Assembly (NCBI RefSeq): GCF_027579695.1
Contig: NC_083569.1
Coordinates: 71,311,149-71,375,148 of the forward strand
Direction of reading: 5' to 3'
From: Neoarius graeffei
Taxonomy: Eukaryota > Chordata > Actinopteri > Siluriformes > Ariidae
Length of the DNA stretch: 64,000 nt
Shown here: positions 23,105-37,116 of the stretch, one piece after another
Numbering within the stretch: the stretch's first letter is position 1
Layout: each line of letters opens with the position of its first letter
The notes under the pieces: model-generated
Seen by the model: the letters and a program-made list of their open reading frames with translations, nothing else
Told to the model about the DNA's origin: nothing
The model's database searches: none
Translations under genes and position numbers: made by a program

Positions 23105-26100
23105 TTCTTGGTCACAGTTTGTTTATTCATGCAACCTCCCAGCTTTCCTTCCCTCTTTTGTGCATCTGGAGGACAGGCTGTCATAGTCACTGGCAGCAGG
23201 TTTCCTTGTGGTAACCTCAGTATAGTCACCCAAACGTTAAATAAAGACGCAGTGATGTAAGTCAGAAGTCTCTCTTATGGGTATGATGCCAAACACTGAG
23301 AGGCTATTTGGGGTGTAGAAATGATGGAATGTTGCAGATCCAGTCTCAGTTCATTGTGGATGAAAGGCAGCTTTCCAATTCAAATGATTCTTGATAATCC
23401 ACCAGCAAGCTTAACATTCATGACCCCATGTTTGATCTTCTAGTAAAGGGCATCACAAATCACTTCCTCTTTCAGCTAAACAATACCATGTCTATTTAAG
23501 TGGCGCAATTCTTCAACCTTGATTGCTCTGTGTGTGTATAGCGCTTTGCTTGTGCCAAGACCCATTAAGTGTACCTGGCATTCCCCCAAGGCCTTGTGCC
23601 ATTGCTTCTGTCAAACTGTATCAAATCTATTCGATCTGTTTTCAGAAATGGAAGAAGAACTGGTTCGTGCTGTATCCTGCGAGTCAGAACGGCATTGCAC
23701 GACTCGAGTTTTTTGACTGCGCAGGCAGCGGCACAGAAAAACCCAACACGAAAAAACTAGACAAAAAGATCATCCGCCTGTCAGAGTGCATCAGCATTCT
23801 TCCTGCCGTCACCGAAAGCTGTCCGAAAGAGAACATGGCCGCCTTCTGCGTGGAGACCAATGACAAGACGCATGTGTTTGCAGCTGAAAAGCAAGTCACC
23901 AGCGAGTGGGTGGACAAGATGTGTGAGATTGCATTTCAGGTGAGACATCATGGCCTGAGATGAAGTGTGTGGAATAATATCACTCTCACATGGCCTGGCC
24001 AGCCCATTACAGTAAATCGGGCTTTATTAGCCTCATGCCCAGGGTTCATGGCTCCGTATCCACTGTGACTGTCAAGCATAAAGCGGTTACTGAAGATAGA
24101 TGGATGAATGACGAAAGGGTATTTATTAATGCTCTAATCTCGCAGGCTAGACTGGTACCAAAATCCAGAATTATGACACCCAAAGGCATTTTTGAGACAA
24201 AGTCGGCAAACAGTCTTATTTTGTCAATTTGGGTGTGCCGAATTCAAATCTGCAATATGCCGAGCTCTATCTGACCTCTGTTGACCTCTAGAGGTCATTG
24301 AACTTTGGGCCTGTAAACGTCTCAGCTGAACCCAGTTCCAGGAATGAAATGTACTAAAATGATTAATGAAGTTAGCAAATGGCCTTGTTTGTTAAATGTT
24401 TGGGTGCTGAATTCATTTTTCATTTGTAAAACGACATATGACCTCTGATAACCTCAAGGTCATTAAACTTGGCCTATGCATTTAACGGCATTTTTAAACT
24501 GACTTTACTCCCCCAAAAAGAATATGAACAGACAAAAAACAAATAGAAAGGAACAAATACAACATTAAATGCCAGTCCATGTACATGTGACTTACTTTTC
24601 ACAATGAGAATGCCTAGGCGATCACCTTACATAACATTGCATTACATCTCATCTCATCATCTCTAGCCACTTTATCCTTCTACAGGGTCGCAGGCGAGCT
24701 GGAGCCTATCCCAGCTGACTACGGGCGAAAGGCGGGGTACACCCTGGACAAGTCGCCAGGTCATAGCAGGGCTGACACATAGACACAGACAACCATTCAC
24801 ACTCACATTCACACCTACGGTCAATTTAGAGTCACCAGTTAACCTAACCTGCATGTCTTTGGACTGTGGGGGAAACCGGAGCACCCGGAGGAAACCCACG
24901 CGGACACGGGGAGAACATGCAAACTCCACACAGAAAGGCCCTCGCCGGCCCCGGGGCTCGAACCCAGGACCTTCTTGCTGTGAGGCGACATCGCTAACCA
25001 CTACACCACCGTGCCGCCCACATTGCATTACATTTAGCGGTTATTGTTTATACAAAGCTACTGAAAAAAGGACAGATTCAGCAGCATACAAAATGTGGGG
25101 GCATACAGGGTATACAGCTTAATCAGGGTTAGTATATATATGAGAGTTTTTTTCTTTGTTGTTTGTTTTTTGTAAAGGCTTTACCCCGTTTAAAACAAAA
25201 CAAAGCAAAAAACAAACAACAAAGAAAAAAACTCTCATATATCCTAACCCTGATTAAGCTGTATACCCTGTATGCCCCCACATTTTGTATGCTGCTGAAT
25301 CTGTCCTTTTTTCAGTAGCTTTGTATAAACAATAACCGCTAAATGTAATGCAATGTTATGTAAGGTGATCGCCTAGGCATTCTCATTGTGAAAAGTAAGT
25401 CACATGTACATGGACTGGCATTTAATGTTGTATTTGTTCCTTTCTATTTGTTGTTTGTCTGTTCATATTCTTTTTGGGGGAGTAAAGTCAGTTTAAAAAT
25501 GCTGTTAAATGCATAGGCCTATAGAGGATTTCGACATGATGTCACAGGTGACGTGACGCCCCGGTGTCCGCCATTTTGAAGGTCAAGCTAGCTAATGTCA
25601 ACAACAGTAGCTAGTATGTTACTGTAGCAATGTTTACATTGTCATTTGGATGACTGTTAAAACCTTTCAGTCTCGTTTTTCCTTTACTGGATTTACTAGT
25701 TTACTGAGCTAGCGCGCTCGGGCAGGCTGGGAGCAAGCACGCTAGCTCAGTAAACTAGTAAATCCAGTAAAGGAAAAACTTGAGACTGAAAGGTTTTAAC
25801 AGTCATCCAAATGACTGAACGTAAACATTGCTACAGTAACATACCAGCTACTGTTGTTGACATTAGCTAGTGCTAACAGCTAGCTGCTAGCGCACTGCTA
25901 CAACTACACCGACCCTAATAATACAGTTCTTGGTCATTGCCTGGTAACAGCAAATTTAAACGGGCCATGTCTCAACAGACTAAGAAGTTATTTCAATGAC
26001 ATTTAATAACATTTTGTTTATCCTGAGGACCGAAAGTAAATGAAAATGTGAACAAACCTTAGCTGTAATAAGATGGCGACCACCGGCTCCAGGGACGACC

Positions 26101-27421
26101 CGCTGATCTAGGCATGTTACCCAGCCTGGTTTTTAACGACATAGGTATACAGATCATGTGGGCCGAAGTCAGGTAAAGACGAGGGCTTGGTGTACTTCCG
26201 TACGTCAGTGAACAATCCTGGTGGAAGCAGGTAAACGTCGTTCTCTAAGCCTGCTAACCTCAATTTTTGCAAATACCTCTCCCTCTGCTCGCCCTGTAAA
26301 TGCCCTACGTCGCTGGATAGTGAAGGTGTTTTCTGCATCTCGCTCCTTTTTCTTTTATGTTTTTTCCCTGGTATTTCCCACACGCCTGACTGCAGGTCAG
26401 GAAGATCACAAAGCCAGAAAAAGATAGCGTGGTAACGTGTACGGATCACGTACACCAGCATCATTGATTTTCTGGTGATATCGCTTCTTACTCGCGTCAT
26501 CTAGGCCGGATAAAATACTCGACAATGAGACTTCGTCATGATCAACAGTGTATCGCTACCGGTAGTCGCCATATTTGTGACCGTCAAAATGGCGCCGGCT
26601 ACTTGTTGACATGGCAACGGTCACGTGGGTCGAAAACCTCTATAGGCCAAGTTTAATGACCTTGAGGTTATCAGAGGTCATATGTCGTTTTACAAATGAA
26701 AAATGAATTCAGCACCCAAACATTTAACAAACAAGGCTATTTGCTAACTTCATTAATCATTTTAGTACATTTCATTCCTTAGAAAGCTGAGAAACTGGGT
26801 TCAGCTGAGACGTTTACAGGCCCAAAGTTCAATGACCTCTAGAGGTCAACAGAGGTCAGATAGAGCTCGGCATATTGCAGATTTGAATTTGGCACACCCA
26901 AATTGACAAAATAAGACTGTTTGCCGACTTTGTCTCAAAAATGCCTTTAACTCCTTAAATAAGCACTTTTTTGAATTTTGGTACCAGTCTAGGCTTAACC
27001 TCCTAAGGCCCAAGCTGTTTTTTTACATGCATTTTTTATTTCTCTTTGCTATTTGGGCTTATTAGAACCTGATTAGAATAAAAACTAAGCATCATCTTTT
27101 GATAAGATGTACTTTTAGAGAAAAAGTATGTCCACATATGTGGATTCTTGTTCCGAATTTCCGTAAAGTGCTGTCCACGCATGTGACCGCTAAGCCCTAG
27201 GAGGTTAAATAAGTGTAAAATGCCGTATATGAAGAAATGTGAGAAGTAGATTATTATGAAGTACTAAACTGCATCAGGTTTCCTTGTTTCTGGTTGTTTG
27301 TGTTTGTGTACTGAATGAAAAGGGAATGTCTAGGCATGTTCCGGATACATGCTGGGAATTTCCAAAGGCAAAAGGGAATTTGAGTTTTTATGGGAATCAG
27401 AAGGGCAACACTGCACACTCA

Positions 27422-27461
<40 letters not shown>

Positions 27462-30400
27462 CCCTTTCTCATGCTAACTTACTTTCTTTTTCTTTCAGGG
27501 AGGGGGTGGATCTTTCACTAATATGGACTCAAATGGACAACAGAATCTTAAGATGTCTGAGAATTTGATCTATTACTCCAGAGAGGAAGGTAACTTTCTC
27601 TCTTTTAATTTAGCCTTTATTTAACCACGAACTCCCTTGATATTAAGATCTCTTTTTTGAGTAAGACCTAGTGAAGAAAGCACACCATTACAAGGTTACA
27701 ATCGTTATAAAATCAAGCTTAGTGAAAACAGAGACTACAGATACATAATACAAAATCCAGCAGAGGAACAGAAATTGCACTCTTAGTTTTTTTTTTTTTT
27801 ATCAGAGCTTGGAACTTTCCCACGGAAAAAAAAAAAAAAATTCAGCTGAAGTGTGCTCTTAACGTTATTCCATGTCCAGGGTGCAAAATAGGAGAAAGCC
27901 GTTCTGCCAAGTTCTGAGCAAATCCTGGGTACGTTATAGGGCAGCCGTCTAGAGGAGTGAAAATTATAATAGTTGTTGGTAAGTAAAAGAAGATTACGCA
28001 GATAAAAAGGGAGTTTACCCAGTGTGGCTTTGTAAATAAAAATATTTTTAAAAGAATTTTAAAAGAATTGTAAAAGAAATTGCTATTTCCTTAGACTTAA
28101 TGAAGGTGAAGAAATCAGATCATAAAGTACACAATGATGTAAATTATAGACATAAAATGAAAAAAAACAACAACAACTATGGTATACAGAATCAAGGCAG
28201 CATGTATGAAAATAATGTCCCCATAACCTAGAACACTTAAGGACGTAGCCTGTACAAGCATTTTCCGAATTGCTAAAGTAAGACAGGCCCTATTTTGATA
28301 ATAAAATCCAGCCTGACCTTAAGTTTCTTCTCAAGCTGCTCAATATGCTCTCTAAAAGAGAGCACATTGTCCAAACAAATCCCAAAGTACATGTAGAATG
28401 ATACTTTTTCAACTGAGTCCACTCCTTAGGTATGATTGCCAACAATATCTGAGATCTGGGAGCGGGAGCTGGAAAAGATAACTAATTTGGTTTTCTTAGC
28501 GTTAAGAACCAACTTTAGATCATACAGAGAGGCCTGCAGCTATTGAAAAGGAGTCTGGAGCTCATCAGCAGCCTGGTTCAGAGTAGAGACAATTGAGTAG
28601 ACTTATTATTTTGTCTGCATAAAGATGCACTTTAGCTGTAAGCATACAGTGGTGCTTGAAAGTTTGTGAACCCTATAGAATTTTCTATATTTCTGCATAA
28701 ATATGACTAAAACATCATCAGATTTTCACACAAGTCCTAAAAGTAGATAAAGAGAACCCAGTTAAACAAATGAGACAAAAATATTATACTTGGTCATTTA
28801 TTTATTGAGGAAAATGATCCAATATTACATATCTGTGAGTGGCAAAAGTATGTGAACCTTTGCTTTCAGTATCTGGTGTGACCCCCTTGTGCAGCAATAA
28901 CTGCAACTAAACGTTTCCGATAACTGTTGATCAGTCCTGCACACCGGCTTGGAGGAATTTTAGCCCGTTCCTCCGTACAGCACAGCTTCAACTCTGGGAT
29001 GTTGGTGGGTTTCCTCACATGAACTGCTCGCTTCAGGTCCTTCCACAACATTTTGACTGGATTAAGGTCAGGACTTTGACTTGGCCATTCCAAAACATTA
29101 ACTTTATTCTTCTTTAACCATTCTTTGGTAGAACGACTTGTGTGCTTAGGGTCGTTGTCTTGCTGCATGACCCACCTTCTCTTGAGATTCGGTTCACGGA
29201 CAGATGTCCTGACATTTTCCTTTAGAATTCGCTGGTATAATTCAGAATTCATTGTTCCATCAATGATGGCAAGCCGTTCTGGCCCAGATGCAGCAAAACA
29301 GGCCCAAACCATGATACTACCACCACCATGTTTCACAGATGGGATCAGGTTCTTATGCTGGAATGCAGTGTTTTCCTTTCTCCAAACATAATGCTTCTCA
29401 TTTAACCCAAAAAGTTCTATTTTGGTCTCATCCGTCCACAAAACATTTTTCCAATAGCCTTCTGGCTTGTCCACGTGATCTTTAGCAAACTGCAGATGAG
29501 CAGTAATGTTCTTTTTGGAGAGCAGTGGCTTTTTCCTTACAATCCTGCCATGCACACCATTGTCGTTCAGTGTTCTCCTGATGGTGGACTCATGAACATT
29601 AACATTAGCCAATGTGAGAGAGGCCTTCGGTTGCTTAGAAGTTACTCTGGGGTCCTTTGTGACCTCGCCGACTATTACACGCCTTGCTCTTGGAGTGATC
29701 TTTGTTGGTCGACCACTCCTGGGGAGGGTAACAATGGTCTTGAATTTCCTGCATTTGTACACAGTCTGTCTGACTGTGGATTGGTGGAGTCCAAACTCTT
29801 TAGAGATGGTTTTGTAACCTTTTCCAGCCAGATGAGCATCAACAACACTTTTTCTGAGGTCCTCAGCAATCTCCTTTGTTCGTGCCATGATACACTTCCA
29901 CAAACGTGTTGTGAAGATCAGACTTTGATAGAGCCCTGTTCTTTAAATAAAACAGGATGCCCACTCACACCTGACTCTAATTTCACCTTCAAATTAACTG
30001 CTAATCCTAGAGGTTCACATACTTTTGTCACTCACAGATATGTAATATTGGATGATTTTCCTCAATAAATAAATGACCAAGTATAATATTTTTGTATCAT
30101 TTGTCTAACCGGGTTCTCTTTATCTACTTTTAGGACTTGTGTGAAAATCTGATGATGTTTTAGGTCATATTTATGTAGAAATAGAGAAAATTCTAAAGGG
30201 TTCACAAACTTTCATGCATCACTGTTTCCTTCCCAATATTATTTATAAAAATAAGACGGGCTGGGCGGCACGGTGGTGTAGTGGTTAGCGCTGTCGCCTC
30301 ACAGCAAAAAGGTCCGGGTTCGAGCCCCGTGGCCGGCGAGGGCCTTTCTGTGTGGAGTTTGCATGTTCTCCCCGTGTCCGCGTGGGTTTCCTCCGGGTGC

Positions 30401-31353
30401 TCCGGTTTCCCCCACAGTCCAAAGACATGCAGGTTAGGTTAACTGGTGACTCTAAATTGACCGTAGGTGTGAATGTGAGTGTGAATGGTTGTCTGTGTCT
30501 ATGTGTCAGCCCTGCGATGACCTGGCGACTTGTCCAGGGTGTACCCCGCCTTTCGCCCGTAGTCAGCTGGGATAGGCTCCAGCTTGCCTGCGACCCTGTA
30601 GAACAGGATAAAGCGGCTAGAGATGATGAGATGAGAAGACAGGGGCTAATATTGAACCTTAGAGAGCACCATAAAACTTGACGTGCCCAATTGCATATAC
30701 ACACTGGGTTCTGTCTGCAAGGTAACTCTTAAACCACTCTGTAGCCTTGTCACCAACACCATATCATTGAGTCTGCTTAACAGCAGCTTGTGGTAACAGT
30801 CAGTGCGTTTACATGCACATCCAAATCGAGCTACTGTCGGTAATCGAGCTAAGGGTCCCAGCAGGGGTGCTAGAGAAATCCAATCCTACATGCACACAAG
30901 CAAATCGAGCTATTGTGTGAGGTACATTGTGCACTCGAGCCACAGGTGGCGCTACACGCCCCATCGTGTTGGTACACTTCCGGTTGTCGTCATGAAGAGC
31001 TATTCAAGAGTATAAACAAAGTTATCAGCAGTGTTGCCAGATACTGCTGACGTTTTCCAGCCCAAAACATGTTCAAATCCGCCAAAATGCACTTAAAACC
31101 GCCCAATCTGGCAACACTGGCAGTTCCGTGTTCACAAGTTCTGTGCTCAAGCTGTTAGGCTTGCTCTAACAGACTGTATGGCTACAAACTGTCCTGCGCA
31201 GACCACTGTTTTGTAAGACAACTTATTTTGCACAATTGTATATTTTTCTAAAGTCCATTTTTTGCTTACAATTTAACTTATGTCTTAATAAACACACAAA
31301 AAGTTCAATTGTTTTGTTTTTATTGACATTCTTCAGATGTTGGACATATATCT

Positions 31354-31388
<35 letters not shown>

Positions 31389-34300
31389 TACGGTGACTTG
31401 TTTATGTACACAATTCACAGCTATGCAACAGCTGTACAGATGTATTTGGTGATACAGTAAGTGAGCTAAATTTTAACAGTGCAAACAATGCCACAAAAAG
31501 AAAAGATTCATGCCGTTGTCATGATTCGTTGTCATGCCGACCAAGGCTGTTGTGTTTCCCGCTTGTGGTCTCGTCACTCGTCACTTCCGGAAGGGGCAGT
31601 GCTGAAGTAAGTAGCTCGAATACGTAGCTCAATAGGGTATACATGCACTAAGTCGCTCGGCGGAAATCACATAATCTAGGTCGTGTAGCTCGATTCCGAG
31701 AAATCAAGTTCGGTTCAATTTCAGCCGAATTAAGGTGTATACATGGCATTTTGAACTTCGATTTCAGTCGAGCAACGGCAGAAATTCAATTCTCTCTATG
31801 TGCATGTAAACGCACTGAGTGTTAGATCGGACAAATGGCATATTTAAATCCAAGATAGATGGCTGTTTGGGATTCAGCCAGTCGATCTTATTTTTCTCAC
31901 TTGACCTTAGCCAGTAGAGGGATTTTTTTTTTCTTCTAAATTTGGTTGTTCCTGCATTGACTTTCAAAATGACTATCAAATGTTTATTTGGTAAAAGATT
32001 ATCATCCTCTAGTATATACTGCTGTGGCTGTTTGTGCTTTGGGAGCATAGCCGTCATCACTACAGGGAGAAGACAGAGATAGGAATTACATACATCTCTG
32101 GTACACGAGATCCCAAACAAGGGGGCTTTGTGACATCATTTCCTGTCCGATTTTGGTAGTAGCACAGTCATTATTGGCCTTTTCAAAGGAACAGCCAAGA
32201 AATTTTCACTCACTTTCCTCAAAAGATTTTCTTTGGCTCAGTAGCTATATTCGTAAAATAGATCGATTACATTTGAGGGCAAATTAACGTATATTTAATT
32301 TTGGCTGAACTGTGTCTAACCATGGAGGAGAAAAGACAAAACGGGCCTCATACAACATACAGAGGACACTTCCTCTGGTCACATGTTAGGCACACAGCTC
32401 TGGAAAAATGTGGCTTTTAATGTGTTTACTCTAGACAGTATAGAGGAGAGCTGCTTCCTTTCTGTGACAGAAATCTCTCTCTCTCTCACTCACTCACTCA
32501 TACACTGCGATCTCCGCAATGCCAGACTGTCTTGGTCGTCTGGAGTTAAACATGATTGAGTTAAAGAAAAATGTTACTAAGCGAAAAGGAGCACAGAGAG
32601 TAGCACAGAATCTCAAGCATTTATCCCCATCCTCCTTTGGCACAGCCCACCTCTACGCATGCCTCGGACAGCGAGAAAGCGAGAGAGAGTGAGAGTGTGT
32701 GTGTGCGCGATATTGTTAGATAGCTGTGAAGGTCTTAGTGTCTTTCATTGAAGGTATTTAGGGAAACAAAGGTCATTAATACTTCTGTTTTTCAGAAGGG
32801 CACCTGTGACTTCCTCAAAGAGACTGTGTGTGTCTGTGAGTGAGCACTGACATTAAGAGGCTTGTGACTTTGCAGTCTTTGCACACTTAGTCATATTGTC
32901 AGTGTCCGGGTGCACTGGTCGTGTGTGTCATGTGCTCTGTGATTGGTGTATTCCACCAGCTCTTATTAAACACCTGTGTTTAACAATCGTACTTGCACAT
33001 TTGTTGCTCAACAGTATCTTCAGCATATGAAGTAACACCATGTCCCACATGGCCCTTCTATTGTGCAAACTCTTGATGTTACAGATGTTTAATTTCACAC
33101 TGGCAAATAAAGAGTTTAAGAGTTCTGTAATGAAGCCAGCTGTGAGCCAGGTCTCGATAAGCTTACGGTAAGTATCCGAGGCAGTTTCAGAAGCTGTAGT
33201 ATACACGGGACAGGCCCACCGACCTAACTGTTGAGGGTGTCGGAAAGGGCTGGGTGATTGTCAGCTTCTTGTTCTTCTTAGAACATGAAATGTTGAAGCA
33301 GTCCTATTTTTTGTAGCACCCTTAGCCAAGACTACCGGAAATATCAGCTTTGTCAAACTAAGCTCCTACATCACAGTGCAGTATTCAATACATTTCCAAT
33401 ACGTATTTCTGCTCTATTTTTAGCCTCTGATTTTATATAAGATGTATTGTATATGAACATACTTTCTTTTCTATATGAATAATTAATAGACAGAACCGAT
33501 AATTATTTATTATATAGACATGAGTGTGGCGGCACGGTGGTGTAGTGGTTAGCGCTGTTGCCTCACAGCAAGAAGGTCCGAGTTCGAGCCCCGTGGCCGG
33601 CGAGGGCCTTTCTGTGCGGAGTTTGCATGTTCTCCCCGTGTCCGCGTGGGTTTCCTCCGGGTGCTCCGGTTTCCCCCACAGACCAAAGACATGCAGGTTA
33701 GGTTAACTGGTGACTCTAAATTGACCGTAGGTGTGAGTGTGAGTGTGAATGGTTGTCTGTGTCTATGGCCAAGTTTATATTAGACCGTATCTGTCTCGTT
33801 TTCTTCGCGGATGCACTGTCCGTTTACATTAAAACGCCTGGAAACGGGAATCCGCCAGGGTCCACGTATTCAATCCAGATCGTGTCTGGTCCGGTGCTGT
33901 GTAAACATTGAGAATACGCGGATACACTGTGCTGAGCTCTAGCTGGCGTCGTCATTGGACAACGTCACTGTGACATCCACCTTCCTGATTCGCTGGCGTT
34001 GGTCATGTGACGCGACTGCTGAAAAACGGCGCGGACTTCCGCCTTGTATCACCTTTCATTAAAGAGTATAAAAGTATGAAAATACTGCAAATACTGATGC
34101 AAATACTGCCCATTGTGTAGTTATGATTGTCTTTAGGCTTGCCATCCTTCCACTTGCAAGTGGTAAGTGACGCGCATGCCCGATATGCACTGAGATCACA
34201 CACACAGCGGCTCAGTCCCAAATCACTGCTCGTGCACTTCACTCGCGCGCTCTGTGAGCTGCGCAGGGCCGGAGTGCGCACCCTCCAGAGGGCACTCGCT

Positions 34301-37046
34301 GTTCAGGGCGGAGTGATTTGGAGCGCAGGATGCCTGCGGAGCCGAGCGTATCCGTGTATTGGCATTGCTGTGTGCACGCGAATTGTGTATTGGCGTTGCT
34401 GTGTGCACGCTAATCGTTTTAAAAACGTTAATCTGATGATCCGCTGATACGGTCTAATGTAAACCCCACCTATGTGTCAGCCCTGTGATGACCTGGCGAC
34501 TTGTCCAGGGTGTACCCCGCCTTTCGCCCGTAGTCAGCTGGGATAGGCTCCAGCTTGCCTGCGACCCTGTAGAACAGGATAAAGCGGCTACAGATAATGA
34601 GATGAGATGAGACATGAGTGTTTTTCTGGGAAATACGGCACTTGTATTTTTCATTCGAGCTACATCTGGGGCATGGAAAACCAAAACTATGACATATTTC
34701 TCTATATGTCACTTGCGAGGAAATCGATGAATTGTTTGGAGAAATTTGGGTACTTTTTGTTTGTGAATGTGTCTATATAATAAAAAGAAAATCACATTTT
34801 GGCTTGAAGATATGAAGATTATCTTCTCATTTTGAAAAAGTAATTTTTCTTATGAAATACATCTGAGTAATGGCTGGCTTTTTTTTTCGTGGTATATCAG
34901 ATATATTCCATTCAGCTAGCATGATACTGAACTCATCTTCGACTCGTTCAATATCATGCTAACTGAATGGAATATATCTGATATACCATGAAAAAAAGCC
35001 AGCCAATATTATTATTATTATTATACACACTCTTTTCCAGTTTTTCGATGTCCATTGGTATGCTTTTCTCTTGTAAATATGCGCGAAGAATATCTAATGA
35101 AGTTTTGGTAGCCTTTCAGGTGTTCAACGCATCTTTCTCTTTCCCGGCGAACAAAGAAATGCACAGTACAAACCTCTCTCACTACATATTCGCATCAGCT
35201 CTGACGTGTGATGTTATGTTGTCTTGACAACCAGGCTGTATCGTAAACCATATTCAACGCTCATTCTCCATTGGGTACAGTGACGTAATACACACAGGAT
35301 AAGTGATATATAACAATATTGCATGCTATCGAACCAAATTAATGAAACCTGCTAGAAGGGAACAGAATACATGTTTTTATTCCATCGAAAAAGTGTCCTG
35401 TATGTATAATAATTCCCAATATTTCACTTCGATGATGTCACTGCCAGTGTTTTCCCGCTGACTTGACACGCGTTGTCAAAATGGCGAACTGGTTCAAAAT
35501 GAAAACTCATTTGATTAACTTGCATATTTTTTGTGGATAAGAAAAGAATATTACATGGTGGTGCGAAGATATGAAGTTTATCTTCAGGTGGTGAATATAT
35601 TTTGCGAGCACTTCGCTCACTCGTGAAATACATTCACCACTCGAAGATAAACTTCATATCTTCGCGACACCATGTAATATCCTCTATATATTTTACATTT
35701 ATGGTTTGCAGACCATTTAAAGAAAAACTAAGTTTCAGCTAATGCAGCCCTGGTGAGGCATTGGACAATTTTAAGTTGTATAGGCACAATTGCGCTCTCT
35801 GGACCAGAGTTGAGAAAGTCTAAACAAACATATTGTACCTGTTGTACTTTTACAGTCAATGAATTCTGGGTGACTGTCCAAAGAACAGAAGCATCCGAAC
35901 GTTGTGGTCTACTTGGTAATTACTGGCTGAAAGCAGATGGAGAGAGCCTGATATTGAAGGAGCCCAAGACGAAGAAGAACTTGCTGGTGTGGCCCTACAA
36001 ACTGTTACGTCGCTATGGCAGAGATCGAGTGAGTTCTTATTTTATCATCTTCAACAGAATATGAAGGGAAATTAAACAGTTTGACAACATTCCATTGCAT
36101 CATTTACATTTACACAAGGTCTTGCATCGAAATGTTTATTGATGCCCTTGATATGTGCGCACACACAAATGGTGTGCACCTGAAATACTTTTGTGGTTGT
36201 TCTCGGCCTGTATTTCTGGTGACTGCTACCCTCTGACTAAAGCAGGAACTTGAGGCCGCTGTTGTTTCCATCTCTGCTTCCTGTCATAACCATAGAAACT
36301 AGTTTGATACAGGAAACTAGCCTTCCTTTCTCCCTCAAGTGTGTGCGGGGGGAGGGGGGGGGTCTAAGGTGACTGGAATCAAGCTTGTTATCTATCACAG
36401 ACCTAAATAAACACATGTTCTAATTCTCCTAGACCGTTAGACCAGATTACAGTTTGGATAAGAACATGTTCACTAGAAAAGTTTGTCTCGGGCTCAGTGG
36501 TGTATCAAGATGACATTTAGCATATATATACACATGCATACATACAGTACTGTGCACATGTAAAGAAATGCTGTAGACCAAAACTGGTTTAAAAAATAAT
36601 GAAATATTTCAACGTTAAAAAAAAAAAATACTATAAACAGCAGTAAGCCATAATAAATGAAACAAAGTCAATATTTGGTGTGAGACGACCTTTTGTTTAA
36701 AAAAAATAGTGTCAGGTACAATTAGTGCAGTTTTATAAGGAAGTGAGCTGTAGGTTTTACTGAGCATCTTACAGAACCAGCCACAGTTCTTCTGGACACT
36801 TTGACTGTCACACTCGCTTCTTCATTTTGCACCAAAACTCAGCAGCCTTCATTATGATTTTAATCTGAAAAGTGGTCTCTTATGTCATATGCTGCTCAGA
36901 TACAAACTGTTTTCCTGCAATATTTAATTTTGTGCTAGAAAACGAACGTTTGGACTCTAAAATGTTTTTGTACTGACTCGATAATATAGAAGTCATAAAA
37001 TAAAGTTTGTTTGAAAAAAAATAGGGTGCCTCAGACTTTTGTACAC

Positions 37047-37116
<70 letters not shown>

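Larger units (their letters stand above)
24147..26993. repeat. large inverted repeat (fold-back element) in dok1 intron 2
   Basis: Arms 24147-25171 and 25195-26993 are inverted copies of about 650 bp once a SINE (left arm) and another element (right arm) are removed; the loop is about 23 bp. Arms carry AGGTCA/TGACCT half-sites around 24283-24296 and 24450-24475 and their mirror positions. No ORF. Terminal duplication not identified. Confidence 0.88.
27605..32130 (-). mobile_element. LINE (L2/Rex-like), broken by three insertions
   Basis: Pieces at 31818-32130, 30638-30800, 30225-30261 and 27605-28646 read in order on the - strand. Stretches recognisable as [14 protein letters not shown]-like, then [13 protein letters not shown]-like, [29 protein letters not shown], a YADK in place of YADD, and ADELQT...[14 protein letters not shown]. 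Many stops and frameshifts. The 3' end near 27605 carries AATAAAG. Confidence 0.78.

Noticed and set aside
26117-26500. 127-residue - strand frame as a possible host gene
   Set aside because: It lies in an insertion absent from the other palindrome arm and resembles a transposon protein exon.
29475-30068. 197-residue open frame on the + strand, and its twin at 53061-53516
   Set aside because: Antisense shadow of the Tc1 transposase gene; the real frame is on the - strand.
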